From the NCBI GenBank assembly GCA_033439265.1, contig JAVTVX010000011.1, forward strand, positions 8,680,590-8,744,589: DNA of 64,000 bases. The letters are read 5' to 3'. Made by a program: the position numbers and the translations under genes. Positions 1-12,540 of this stretch are shown piece by piece; the stretch's first letter is position 1, and the number at the start of each line of letters is the position of its first letter. The stretch comes from Dillenia suffruticosa (lineage: Eukaryota; Streptophyta; Magnoliopsida; Dilleniales; Dilleniaceae). The notes beneath the pieces were generated by a model. That model was not told the DNA's origin. It saw nothing but the letters and a program-made list of their open reading frames with translations, and did not search any database.

Positions 1-3000
1 ACTCATTGTTTAGCTTGTACTTAGTTTTGTAGACTTATTTAGTCTCTATCCACTTTGATGATTTGTAAACTCTTATATATTATTTTTCTCTATTGTAAAA
101 TTCTACTCATTTATTGCTCTTATCTAACATGTATAATAGTGGATCTAATATTAAATAGTTATGTTTAATTTATTCAGATAATCAGATACACACTGAACTA
201 AATATAATTTAATTAAAAATAATAATATAAAATATGATTTTGATGATAAATTACATTAAAATAAGATATAAATTACCTTTTTTTTATGATTCTCAATTAG
301 ATTGGTGCCATCTAAGTCTCCAACAATTTTTTCTCTTCTACGTAAACCTAAATTAAAAATCTAACACTAATATAAATCTATAAAAAGAAATAATAAATAT
401 TAATTGACTCTTTACGATTTAGAAAATCTTATATATATTTGTTTTGACTCTAAAATAATTATAATATAATTTACCAATCCATTATCTATATTAAAATTAT
501 TTTAACTTTAATTAATTTTACCAAATAATTAAATTTACATTCAAAGTAAAAATCATATTATTTATCAAAATCAATAAATAAATATCTATTACTTTATTCA
601 TGACCAACATGTAGTCTATATGTTACCCCTCTATATAACATCCACAATTAAGGTTGGATAAAACATATAAATAAATATACTATTATTTTCTTAATTATTT
701 AATACTTTAAGTCTCTCATCCATAATAGAAAATATCCAAAATGTTTAATTTTTTTTTATTGATTGATAAAATTTGACAAATTTTAAAAATATTTGATGCG
801 ATACAAAACGATATCACTGTGTCTAATTACTAAATAGTTGACCGCAATTATTCAAAAGGGTGATTTCTAACATAGTTGATAGAGTTTTTCTATTGTGAAT
901 GTATGTTCTAACTAATCAACACCTACACTTAATATACAAAAATTTTAACTCATAAAAAATTTCACTCGTGACACATTAAAGTATATAACCTAAACTTAGA
1001 AAATTCATCCACATATAGTCAAAATCAAGAGCACACAAAAAACAACTAAATAGTACTTGTTCAATGTTAATTACCTACACTAGTTATTATTGAGTTTGAA
1101 CTCTATTCGAACCTAGATAATATCAAATGATCAAGATAAATCGTTTTCGATAATTAAAAAACTTACATACTATAGTTTAAATATTGATAAAGTATTTATT
1201 TGCATCAACCCGCTATGAATTACTTATTTTAAGTTGATATAACAATAAATTATATTTTTTGTATATACTGTCAATTTGATCGCATGCACAACCAAATTTT
1301 GTACATGCATAAATAATATATTATCCTAAAACAAAGAAGTCAAACTTGAACTTTTTGATATATAAAAAAATAAATTTTGTGGATAATTAGAATCAAATCC
1401 TAATATATAAGCCATTTTCAAAAATCATGTATTTATAATCAACAAAGATAGTAAAATTCACAAAAATGATTAATTAGTTAGTTATCAAAACAAATTGACA
1501 ATATAGTTTCACCTCATTCTTCTCTCTAAATTGTAAATCACAGCTGTTACATGTTTTTCCATAACACTACAACCTAACAACAAAAAGTTATTGATATAAC
1601 TTTTATCATCATTTGTCTAATAATTATTTGACAAAGTAAATCAATAATTACTATATTTATAATCATATCTTTTACAATTAAAACATTCAAATTTTTCCTA
1701 TTTAAAAATTGATGCTCATGTATTTTTTGATGTTAGACTCAAAATCAAAATCATTGTCTTTGCATCATACTAAAATCTATCTAATTCTATCATATTCTAA
1801 ATTTCATCCACCTCTATCTTTTTGTTATTTAAATTTATATCCAAATCAATCTTACGAATTAGGGTGTATCTCTTCCTCTATTGTAAGTTAAACAGTTTTT
1901 GATATTAAAATTTTCTTATTATATAATTTACTATTTCTCATTCTTAATTGAGCTTGTAAGGCTTTATCAGTTGTATCATCCAAACTTATGTTTAGATGGA
2001 TATTGTAACTTTGCAAATGGCTCTATAATTTTGTAATTGAAATCTCTTTCAATTTCCTTTATTTAAAATCTCACATATTATATATTTAAATTTTAATGAT
2101 AAAGTATTGAGAATTTTCTTAACAATTACAAATGTTAACTTAGTAGTTTCAATCATAATTTTGATAATTAATAAATGCCTATATAGTTATTCTAACAAGT
2201 TTTCTAAAAGAAATAATAGGAAATGCCAAATTAGATATTTAATTTTTGTATTTTGTTTGTTTCTCGGATTAGTTCCGAATCTTCAAAATATCCATAAAAT
2301 AATATAATCTCTCAGTTTTTATAGTCTATTCACATTTTCTACGGTATAAATGATCATATATTATTAAAAAAATAATTTAGTCAATAAATACTTTTTATTT
2401 CTAAAATGTAGTTGTCCAATACTTTTTTTAATTTTTGTGCAATAACCCTAAAAGATACTTAAAATAGAACAAATGAATATTATACATGTCATGTGCTTAT
2501 TTTATGAGAAATTTTAATTATAGTATTAAAAAGAATGTTAATCTTCATTTTGAGATTTTGCAAAATATTTTCAATCTTAAAGTTGTCAACGACAACTTAA
2601 AATCAAAATCCAAAATTATAATTTTGAAACATTTAATTTTTATTTTTATTATACTCTCTCCTCCATTGATGCGGAATGGGTGCATGCTTTGAGTTTGATC
2701 AACTCAAATTTTAAAGCTCTATGGAGAAATCCGAATAAAAAATAGAAAATTTAATTTGGTTTGAAAGAAAATAAAGTATTTCAGTAATCAAAGTTTGAAT
2801 AATCATCAAATTACAATGAAAAAAATAAAGAACTTAAATAACCAAGAAACTCTTAGGTAAAATGAGTAAGTAAATAATAAACCATAGACAACTAAAAGAT
2901 AGAAATAAATAATAATTAAATAAGAAAATAATAATTAAAAAAAACCACTTAACAATTCACCCCTTAAATTCAATGCAAAATCCAAAAATATTTATCTCAC

Positions 3001-4733
3001 CTTGTGCAACGTCACCACAATAATTCTAAAAAATTCTGCATTTTTTCGTATTGGGAGAAATGTTTTACAAATCAAACCAAATATATAAAGTTGAAAAGGA
3101 TAAACTATATCCCAACTCTATCTTTATAGACAACTTCTTCTGAAAATTATCATAACATTATTTTTATACAAATATTCAAATTAACTTTGCGATTATCATA
3201 ATGAACCAGTTGAAGTTTTAACAATATCAATATCATCAATAACTGTATCTATGCTCCTCTACTGAATGCTCTAATACCTTAATCTTTTGTTGTTCTCCAT
3301 GTTAATCCTAATTTTACCCATAATTATCAAGCAAACCAAGCTATATATCACTATATTACTTACCATTTACTAATGTTTGATCGAGCTCTTTGTTCTCATG
3401 TACAATAGTCCATGGCATTATTCATTTGTTAAACAATATAGAATATCTCTTGAAGGTTTTCATGATACAATAATACATTGCAGAATTACAAGTGTAAGAG
3501 AAAAATCGTATTGTGAGTAAAATCAATCGTTAAATTTTTTCTATATAAGAAATATAAAATTAAATTGATTACATACGATTTTCTTGATGTTGTTGGTTAT
3601 TTTTGTTGAAACTCTAAGATTGGTTGTATCATTTATGGTTATTTTTTCTCTATTTAGTTTAATTACAATCAATAATCAACGTGTGTCATTCATGAAAAAC
3701 ATGCATAGTGAAACTAATAAGTTAAGGTGTTAAATGGAAGGCATAGAAATAATAATTTGCTGGTTGTTAACTTTTTGCATGGATACAACATGCCCATGCA
3801 TTTTCTTTTGTATATGGTGACACGCAAGTTATCTTAAAATTATTGCTCATAATAGTCGAATACAATAATTCTCGATTAACTCATTGAAGAATAAGTGAAA
3901 ATAACTAAATTGTGAATAAAAAAGAGTGTATGATGAAGTTTTTAAAAAACAATATAAGTGGAAACTAAGTCTTCCAAACATTATCTGTTTTAACATTTTT
4001 TAATGTTACTGTATTTACATTTATCACGTATGTGCATAATCGGCAAGATTTATTAGACCAGCCGCATATTCCATTAACAATTAATCTTAAAAAAATTACC
4101 TCTATGTTGAGCTATACTCCAACTCTCAAACGCCACAAGTCAAAGTGTGTCACAGTATTCAATTCAAAATCAAACAATATTTTACTATGCAAAAATTCAA
4201 AATTAATTACATGGAACAATACATAAAAGAGATTAAGTTCTAGAAGTACTCCTTTTTGCCCTCGGAGTTAAACACACTTTTGAATTTGGATTTGATTTGT
4301 ATTAAACTCTATTAAAAAATCTTCATTACAGTCACGTGGGATGTAGACCAAAGACATTGCAAGTCATAAAAGTAAATTTTCATGAACTTACTTGATTTAA
4401 TGACACCGAATTACAGCCACAGTATGGAAATGATCGTATTCGTACCTATTTTCCCTACTTCTTTGTGTAGTGACTCATGCACCGCCTCAATAGCAACAAA
4501 TCTTGCCTCCCACCACAGTAGAAAATTGCCATTAATATCATTAGTGAATAAGAATTTTATAAATGAAGAGAATACAATACCTTACAACATTCTATGTCAT
4601 GTGCTTCTTAACCTAGTTTTTTCTTGCTCATGTTTGAGGAATTGCGAAGAATAATCTATCAAAAAGAGAAAATAGTAATAAGAACAAAAACAACATATTG
4701 CAAATAAAGTACGCGACAACTAAACAACCATAA
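1..4733. other. AT-rich intergenic DNA without a supported gene
   Basis: Both strands were read for protein motifs, terminal repeats and RNA genes and nothing convincing was found. Open frames here are short and of low-complexity composition, as expected for sequence this AT-rich. One patch, minus strand about 4400-4640, reads as a short protein-like stretch containing WWEARF and HESLHKEVG, possibly an old exon; it was not recognised. The right end, CCTTT at 4734-4738, is the target-site duplication of the Athila-like element. Confidence 0.6.
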
Positions 4734-4738
4734 CCTTT

Positions 4739-5042
4739 TGGTGTGTCGTTAAACAACAAAAAATAAAATTACATACTTCATTAAAAATGAGTTTAGGGTG
4801 AGCAGGGTCGAATTTACAGGGAACAACGGATTTATCTCTTTTAATAAAAATAAAAATATTTGGGGGTTTTGGTGAAATTATCTAAAATAACAAAACAAAT
4901 AAATCAATGAAAATTAACTGAAATAAAATAACTAAATAGTAATGTCAATGAGAGTAAAACCTAACCAAAAGAATTATTTCTATTTTAATGTATTTGATTG
5001 ATTATCGATACAAAAATCACTTGATATTATATGAGTAAATTA
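4739..5042 (-). repeat. 3' LTR of the Athila-like element, first piece
   Basis: This piece aligns with the start of the right LTR at 21440 onward; shared blocks include TTTAGGGTGAG near 4793 and ACTTGATATTATATGA near 5019. Homology stops at 5042, where the Sirevirus begins, and resumes at 16444. The bases AATTA at 5038-5042 form the left copy of the Sirevirus target duplication. Confidence 0.88.
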
Positions 5043-7012
5043 TGTTATTCAACTACAGGGGAAGGGTGAATAGTTAAATATAGATTTTTTAGACTATTGT
5101 TAAATTTTAAAACTCTATGACAGTAAATGAAATCAAGTAAGGAAAACACAAAAAAAATTTATAGTAGTTCTACCAAAACCGGTGTACGTCCACTCCCAGT
5201 CTCCCAGTCTCTCCCTGGATTTTTCACTAAATGCTTAGTTTACAAACTTGTTCATAGGCTCAAATTAAACCTCAAACAGTGTTACATCTGAACACTACAA
5301 TTCAATCTTACACAAACTGAATTTTAGGATTTTCTAAACTTAAGGCAGTGTCGCACACTCCTTAATGTTTGACACTCAAATTAATCTATAAAAGAAAGTC
5401 AAGAATTGAGACTTACTTTCTTAGAATTTGACAGAAAAAAAATCTCAAAGAGACACTTAATACAAACAGAACTTTCAAGTGCACAGAGATTGGTTGTTGC
5501 ACTATATTGAATAGAGTTTTTAATCCTTGTAATGTCTCTCTTTTCTGACCACCATCTTCTGCTTCTCTATATTTATTAAGGTATTGAATCGATCTGTTGA
5601 GAGTTGATGTTAGTTGTTGCATTCAAACGTTGACATTTAATATCCGCCATTAAAGCTCCTGCAACTATTCCTTCATTCGCCCTGAAACTTCGTTCTTTTT
5701 ATGGCGCCTCTTTTAAATAGGCAAATCAGACTTTGTTTGCTCTACATTTGAATGTTAGCTTTGATAGAATAGGAAATATTTTAGAAATCGAAAAAAGAAG
5801 CCGTCTGATAGGTTCAAAAATATTTCGCAGATCTGGATTCTGACACATGCAGGTCGACAAGACTATTGAGAACATCGATCTGAATTTGAATCATTCATAG
5901 TATATTTTTATACAAACAAGTAGACAAGATACTATTTCGGTCGACAGGAGACTGTACCAAATAAAATTGGTGGACCTGAGATTTTTAATTGGTCGATGTG
6001 TTCCTTTGTGTCGACAGTATTTCAATCGTGTCGATGTGTGATCTTTCTGATTTTGTGAGAGGTAGGTCGACAAATCTATTTTAGTGCATCGATATATTAC
6101 TATTCATGTAATAAATTGGTCGATGTGTGGAACTCAATTGGTTGATATGTATGAGTTGTGTTGACAAGAAATTGATAGGTCGATATGTATTTTAATGATC
6201 AATTGAATATTAGGTCGACAGGATTTACTATATAATCGACATCTTACTGTGCAAATAAAAATTGGTAGATTTGGGTAATTTAATTGGTCGATATGTCTTA
6301 ATAGGTCAACAGGACTTTTATTATGTAGATGTGCGTTTGTTTCAGAAACATAATAGACAGGTCGACATGTGTTCATCAAGAGTTAATGTGTCACTATTCA
6401 TTTATTGAATTGGTCGACGTGTCTGAGTAAATTGGTTGATATGTTTTGATTAGGTCGACATGCACAACAACAGGTTGAAGTGTGTTTTTGACTCAAATGT
6501 CATCAGGTTGATGTGTCTAACCAATAAGTTGATGTGTTACTATTTAGATTTTGAATTGGTCAACATGAAGTACGAAATTGGTGGACATGACACTGTTCAC
6601 GTTGATGTGTATAGAGAACATATTAATGTGTCACTGGTTCACAAATGCAATTGGTTGATGTGTTAAGGTGAATTGGTCGATATGTCATTGTTCCTGTAGT
6701 TTTATGTCGATAAGATTTGTATTCAGATCGATGTGTTAGAATGTCTGATTTATATGACATTCATTGTGCAGGTCAATGTGTGTTTGCATAGGTCGAAGTG
6801 TTCAAATATTTGTTTTTATAGAAATTATTTAACTCGGATCAACAAGGGCAACAAACGGGTCGATATGTGTGTGTGTGTGAATGTCATAGGTTGATGTGTT
6901 TTCCAAAAATGTCGACCTGTACTATAGACTTCTGAATTTTCTAACTGTTTTCTTATTTTCTCGAACTATTTTCTTTATAACCTTTTATCAACAAAACTCT
7001 ATCAGGTTAACA
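5043..7012 (-). repeat. Sirevirus 3' LTR with a GTCGAC/TCGATGTGT motif array
   Basis: On the plus strand it begins TGTTATTCAAC and ends GGTTAACA, and it matches 14474-16443 throughout. From about 5850 to 6920 it is filled with a degenerate motif seen as GGTCGACA(A/T)G or TTGGTCGATGTGT roughly every 20-30 bp, over thirty times. GTCGAC is a perfect palindrome. Repeated motifs have been described in Sirevirus LTRs and are suspected to be regulatory; their role here is inference. Apparent ORFs inside the LTR have low-complexity composition and are not genes. Confidence 0.88.
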
Positions 7013-7026
7013 TTCTCTCCCTTTTT
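7013..7026 (-). other. Polypurine tract of the Sirevirus
   Basis: On the minus strand AAAAAGGGAGAGAA abuts the TGTTAACC start of the 3' LTR. A purine run directly before the 3' LTR is where plus-strand DNA synthesis is primed in LTR retrotransposons. It fixes the inner edge of the LTR at 7012. Confidence 0.85.
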
Positions 7027-7875
7027 AATGATAACAAAACTTGTAGAATTTCATTTATGATGCCTAGTCATTTAAATCCTAAATTCTAAACGTTTACACA
7101 TTGATGGACTTCAATTGAACATTCCATTCTCCTTAGCACATTTCTAACTCCATGTGTAGACACTAAACATGTAGTCATTACACATTTCATCACTCTCAGC
7201 ATGTGATCACACATATCACCATATCATACATGGTTACTTGTGCCCGGTTACTGCATGTGAACTTTAGTTTGCACACATAAATCATACCAGCACACACTCA
7301 GCTCAGCAGATGCGTATCAGCACATTCACAGCACATTCACAGCACAACTTTCACTGCAACACTTAACTCAGCACTTAGCACATTTCAATTTGAGCGTGCC
7401 TCCATGGATTTCAGAAGTTGGCATATAATGTAGCACGCACATACTTATACACTCAATACAGACACATATTGACACACACACTTCTTCCCCTTTTTGTCAT
7501 CAGCAAAACAGAAATAGGCCATTAATCAAAGCATACAAATCAGGTCACAGTATATGCATCTCAGATGCAGCAGTAAAACCCTTCATTAAGTCAACCATAG
7601 TCAGCATGCATACCACAGCAACAAGAGCAGTCATACATTAAAACGATAAAATGCATGAAACAAACAAAAGAGACTAACATACATCAAAGTTTAGAAGATT
7701 TGAAAACACAATAAGAAAAACAAACTCCTAACTAAATTGACTGCGTTGGTTTGGGATTTTTCTTTGGCTTCCCCTTCTCCTTTAGTAAGGTATCCAATTT
7801 CTCTTGGATACTATAAAGTTCCATCCTGTTGAAGCAATCCATTTGACCAATCAAGATTAGTTTTTTCTCAATATT

Positions 7876-8983
7876 TTACAACTTTTCCCAAATCATTTGA
7901 AGAGTGCTTGGTTGTATGCCAGAGGATTCACCTTCTTCAGTCCTTCTTTCTCTCCTTGGGACATTCTTTGTGTCTTCATCAGGCTCAATCTCAGTCTCCT
8001 CAACCCATCTCTTTCCTATTCTACATTTTTTCTTTACCCATTCCCCTTCAGCATTGCTTATCCATTGTGCCCTTAGCATTGAGGATGCATTGATAGAGGT
8101 TTTATCACATAATTCAACAATTGAGTCTTTTTCCAAAACCACTTTATTCTTAGACAATATGTCCGTTATCATACTTGCATAAGGTAGGAGAGAACTCTCA
8201 GATCTATGTGCGGAGATCATAAAATGGGAAACTATATAATGGAATCCGGGATTCTTTTCACTAATGATGCAAGCCATTAACCACAAGTCCTCCTTTGAAA
8301 TTGTGGTATAATTGTCTCCTCTCAGTCTAAGTATATGACTAACTATCAAATGTAAGATTCTTTCATGAAAGTCAAGTTCAGTAGCATTAGTATTCACTAC
8401 AGTCAGATTCTGATTACAAAAAATCACTCTGGCATTGTCCAGATAACTTGATTTCATATACGGTTCACATTGGTCATAAGAGACCCAGAAAATTCCATTG
8501 TCCTCATATATTTTCCTAGGAGTCACTTTGAATTCCTTTCCATTCATAAATGTTTTAAATACACATGAAACAAAATGGTCATTAATGGTCATTCGCATAT
8601 CATTCAAGGGTTCTTCACAGATGACTTCTAGATTATTGTAAAATAGTTTGACCTCTCTCTCTTGAATATACTTGTTAAGGTTTAAAAGAGAAGAAGGGCA
8701 TAACTCTATTAGATGTTCTTCGTACTTGAATCCAACCCCTTTTAAGAACACAATCGATTAAACGACCATGATTGACCTTTTTTTTTGAAAACATCCTATC
8801 GTATAAGTTATTTTGTTCAATCGATTGAAACTCGTAGGTGCTGAACTGAGGGAATGGTTGCGGTGGAGAGGGTGTTGGTTTCGCAGGTTGCGCAGAAGAG
8901 GAGATGCCTTTTCTCGTCGGTTTGGTAGGTCATTTAAAAGGTTCCGTGAGTTTCTTGATGGCCATTTTCATTTTAGGAGCCAT
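7876..8983 (-). pseudogene. Third ORF of the Sirevirus, resembling the 'putative plant transposon protein' domain
   Basis: The longest uninterrupted piece is 291 codons (8751-7876). Its middle reads like the PF20167 'putative plant transposon protein' domain: FKVTPRKIYE, then ERILHLIVSHIL, LWLMACIISEKN, HYIVSHFMISA and LPYASMITDIL. The C-terminus is charged (RRERRTEEGESSG). Homology extends upstream to an ATG at 8983 whose first residues are MAPKMKMAIKKL, followed by a Ser/Pro-rich stretch and VNHGRLIDCVL. That upstream part has a stop near 8932 and changes frame near 8755. It lies between pol and the 3' LTR, where Sireviruses may carry an env-like gene, but no signal peptide or membrane segment is visible. 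Its function is unknown. Confidence 0.6.
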
Positions 8984-9104
8984 CTAGATTCGATTCTTGA
9001 GAAGATTTGGATGATTAGGGTTTCGATTTTGGAATTGAGGTTTCAAATTTGGGAGGTTAGGGTTTCGAAAGAGAGAAGAAAAGTTTGAATTTTGGGAATT
9101 AGGG

Positions 9105-9420
9105 TTAGATAGGTCGATGTGCCGACTGTTGGTATTCTATCAGGTATGTCTCAGGTCGACAGAATTAAGTACACAGTGACCTGTTTGATTGTTTTGATTG
9201 ATTAGGTCGACATACTAAAAGAGGCATCAACCTGCCTTCTTCCTGCTTTTCAGGTCGACATCCTTAAAGACGGGTCGATGTGTCATTTTCTAAGTTTGGT
9301 TCCAAGTGTTGGTTCGTGATCAGGTCGACATGGTCTATTTCTCCAAAGGCTAATAAGTCGACATGCCTCAATACATTGTCAAATTTGTCGACATACCTTG
9401 ATAAATAGGTCAACTTGGCA
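9105..9420 (-). repeat. Internal array of the Sirevirus LTR motif, upstream of the third ORF
   Basis: Between the end of pol and the third ORF the same motif recurs: TAGGTCGATGTG near 9110, CAGGTCGACAG near 9153, TAGGTCGACAT near 9205, CAGGTCGACATC near 9252, GGGTCGATGTGT near 9270, CAGGTCGACATGG near 9321 and AAGTCGACATG near 9355. Spacing is looser than in the LTR. The stretch does not code. Its position just 5' of the third ORF, which has a leader containing AACCCTAA, would suit a promoter; that is inference. Confidence 0.7.
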
Positions 9421-9461
9421 TCTATTTCTTAAAGTAATACTCTATTTTTCTTCTGTCTTCT

Positions 9462-11010
9462 TTATCTCTTCATTTCGATCATTCCCAAATCTCTTCTTAA
9501 CTCACAGAACCTATTTTTATCTAATGGTTTGATGAGAATATCAGTAATTTGTTTTTTAGTATCAATGTACTCAAGAACAATCTCTTTCTTCAGAACGTAA
9601 TCTCGAATGAAATGATATCTTACTTCTATATGTTTGGTTTGTGAGTGATGCACATGGTTCTTTATGAAATTTATTACACTTGTGTTATCATATGTGATTG
9701 GTATACAATCAAAATCTAACCCGTAATCTTTTATTTGGTGTTTGATCCAAAGAATCTATGTTGTGCATTGTCCAGCTGAAATATATTTAGTTTCCGTTGT
9801 TGACAAAGCCACGCTGCTTTGCTTTTTCGAAAACCATGATACCAGCATATTTCAAAAGAATTGACAAGTGTCACGTGTGATTTTTCTATCCACTTTGCAT
9901 CCAACAAATCAGCATCACAAAAGCCATGTAGTTGGAAACTCGAATTTCTGTCATACTAAAGTTTTAAGTGTGTTGTTTTTTTTAAATATCTAAATATTCT
10001 TTTGACTGCAACCAAATGGAACTCTTTAGGATCTGACTGAAATCTAGCATAAAGACATACGCTGAATTGTATGTTAGGTCCTGAATCAGTAAGATAGAGT
10101 AATGATCCAATCATGTTTCTGTAAAGTTTTTGGCAAATTGGTTTGCTATTTTCATCTTTATTTAACTTAATATTTGTACTCATTGGTGTTATATTTCTCT
10201 TACAGTTACTAAACCCAAACCTTTTAATTAAATCACTTGCATATTTTGATTGATTTATAAAGATTTTATTTTCAGATCATTTGATTTGTAGACCAAGAAA
10301 GTAGTTCAGTTCACCCATTATACTCATTTTAAATTCTCCTTGCATTTTGGCTGCAAATTCTTCACACATTTTAGTATTAGTTTCTCCAAATAATTTGTCA
10401 TCTACATATATTTGTATGATCAAGAAGTTATCATCTCTCTTTTTGACAAATAAAGTGGTATCTACTTTCCCTCATACAAAATCATTTTCTGTCAAAAAAT
10501 TATTTAATCTTTCATACCAAACTCTAGGAGCTTGTTTCAGTCCATATAAGACTTTGGTCAGTTTATACACATGTTCAGGACATTTAAGATCTTCAAATCC
10601 TAGAGATTGTTCAACGTACACTATTTCATTTAAATACCCATTTAAAAATGCACTTTTAACATCCATTTGGTACAACTTAAAATTCATGAAACAAGAGAAG
10701 GCAAGCAACATACTTATGGTTTCTAATTTTGCTACAGGTGCATACGTTTATCGTAAACAATTCATTTCTCTTGACTGTAACCTTTGGCTACTAATCTTGC
10801 TTTATTTCTTGTGATTGTGCCAAATTTATCATACTTATTTTTGAAAACATATTTGGTTCCAATTACTGATTGATCTATAGGTCTAGGCACCAAATTCCAA
10901 ACCTTATTTCTTTCAAACTGATTCAGTTCATCTTGTATTGCCATAATCCAATGTTCATCTTCTAAAGCTTCATCCACGTTTTTGGGTTCACTTTGAGAAA
11001 TAAAAGCCAC
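9462..11010 (-). pseudogene. Sirevirus reverse transcriptase and RNase H (broken)
   Basis: This is the C-terminal part of a copia pol, which copies RNA to DNA and removes the RNA strand. Read 5' to 3' on the minus strand: WIMAIQDELNQFERNKVWNL and KARLVAKGY (from 11010); DVKSAFLNG and LYGLKQAPRVWYERL (10711-10472); the catalytic YVDD box at 10398-10409; GSLLYL and FRYLKKTTHL (10183-9956); then the RNase H tail HIEVRYHFIRDYV and ADILIKPL-like residues ending at 9462. The pieces lie in different frames separated by stops, so no functional enzyme can be made, although the visible YVDD is intact. Confidence 0.88.
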
Positions 11011-11213
11011 ATACTCACATTGATTGTGGATTGCAGATCTTATTCTTACTCCAGAACTAATACTCCCAATTATGTTTTTTGGATTTACATCTTTCCTAAT
11101 TTGAGAGAATTTGATCTCCTACTCTTACTGTGTTTCATTTCTTTCCTCCTGCATCGTGAGATCATTTGACTCCTCATTTTGATTATTTATTTTATTAGAC
11201 AAACTAATATCAT

Positions 11214-12170
11214 TTAATTTTTCATATACATCTTCATCATCCAACATTTTTTATTAATATCATTTTTTTCATCAAATTCTACGTGAATTGACTTCTCCAC
11301 TGTTATGGTCCTTTTATTGTAGACTCTATAAGCTTTGCTTGCTAAAGAGTAGCCTAAAAAGATTCCTTCATCACTTTTGGTATCAAATTTTCCTAATGAT
11401 TCTTTTCGTAATGATTCTTTTCCATTATTCAACACAAAGCATTTGCATTCAAACACTCTAAAGTATGTTATATTCGGTTTTCTTTCTTTGTAAAGTTCGT
11501 AAGGGATTTTTTTTAGGATTGGTCTCACTTGAGCTCTATTCAACATGATGTGTTCACTGATTCTGCCCAAAAGAATTTAGGTAGATTATTTTCACAAAAT
11601 ATTGTTTTAGCCATTTCATGGAGGGTTCTATTTTTCTTTTCTACCACTCCATTTTGTTGAGGTGTTCTAGGAGCTAAGAAGTTGTGGTCAATACCATAAT
11701 GATTGCAGAATTCATTCGTGGTTTTGTTTTCAAATTCCTTGTCATGATCACTTCTAATGCTCTTAATAGTCATTCCCTTCTCATTTTGAATTTTTTTGTA
11801 TAGTCTAATGAATGTATCACTAGTTTCTTCCTTTTTGGTAAGAAATAACACCCATGTGAATCTGGAGTAATCATCAATGATTATAAAATCATAATGTTTT
11901 CCTCATAAGCTTTGAATTATAATAGGTTCAAACAAATCAATATGAAGAAGTTCTAGAAGATTTCCTGTTGACACACAATTTTTAGATTTAAAAGATATTT
12001 TTGTTTGCTTTCCTTTCATACATGCATCACACAATTTGTTCTTTTCAAATTTTAATTTTGGAAGACCCTTAACTATATCTTTCTTAACTAATTTTGAAAT
12101 TGTATCCATACTAGTATGTCCTAATCTTCTATACCATAGTCATGAAAAATTCTTATTCACTACAACTAGA
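11214..12170 (-). pseudogene. Sirevirus integrase (broken)
   Basis: The integrase joins retroelement DNA to the chromosome. Its N-terminal zinc domain is at about 12160-12000: LWYRRLGHTSM followed by CDACMKGKQ. The family norm is a His where this copy has Tyr (W-Y-R-R), so a zinc ligand seems lost. The catalytic D,D-35-E core follows, with HIDLF near 11935, RSDHDKEF near 11745 and NGVVEKKNRTL near 11650, all three acidic residues present. The C-terminal GKFDTKSDEGIFLGY motif lies in 11570-11214. A stop follows HIDLFEPIIIQSL, another precedes the zinc domain, and the frame shifts near 11550. Confidence 0.87.
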
Positions 12171-12174
12171 CATA

Positions 12175-12540
12175 ATTCATTTGAGAGTTCTAAAAGATTT
12201 AGATCAATTGCATATATGTTTCCTCTTTTATAGCCAGTAAATTTTGTAAGTCCAGAGAATTTTTCAATAATGGAGCATGCATCAACATCAAACAATACAG
12301 AATAGCCTTTATCACACAGTTGGCTAACACTCAATAAGCTACATTTCAATCCAGAGACAAGCAACACATTTTGAATTTGAGATTCAGAAGACTTACCCCC
12401 AATATTGTCTATGTCAACAACCTTTCCTTTTGAATTGTCTCCAAACATGACTTTTCCTCCTCTCTTGCTTTCAAGATGAGAGAATTTCGATACGTCTCCG
12501 GTCATGTGTTTTGAGCATCCACTGTCTATACACCAAATAG
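12175..12540 (-). pseudogene. Sirevirus aspartic protease with GAG-pre-integrase region
   Basis: The catalytic DSG triad is encoded at 12518-12526 (minus), in the family context DSGCSKHMTGD. It is followed by GGKVMFGDNSKGKVVDI, ILL-type flap residues VLLVSGLKCSLLSVSQLCDKG, and the RGNIYAIDLN segment common before copia integrases. The protease would mature the gag-pol polyprotein. A frame change separates the DSG from the upstream linker, consistent with the decay of the rest of pol. Confidence 0.83.

Noticed and set aside
4382-4654. A 90-codon plus-strand frame and an opposing minus-strand patch
   Set aside because: No recognised domain on either strand; the minus patch is only mentioned as a possible old exon.
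5850-6920. A satellite or CRISPR-like array in the Sirevirus LTR
   Set aside because: Spacing and sequence are degenerate and both LTRs contain the same array, so it belongs to the LTR.
8813-9088. A 91-codon plus-strand Arg-rich frame
   Set aside because: Antisense to the start and leader of the Sirevirus third ORF; low-complexity and without homology.
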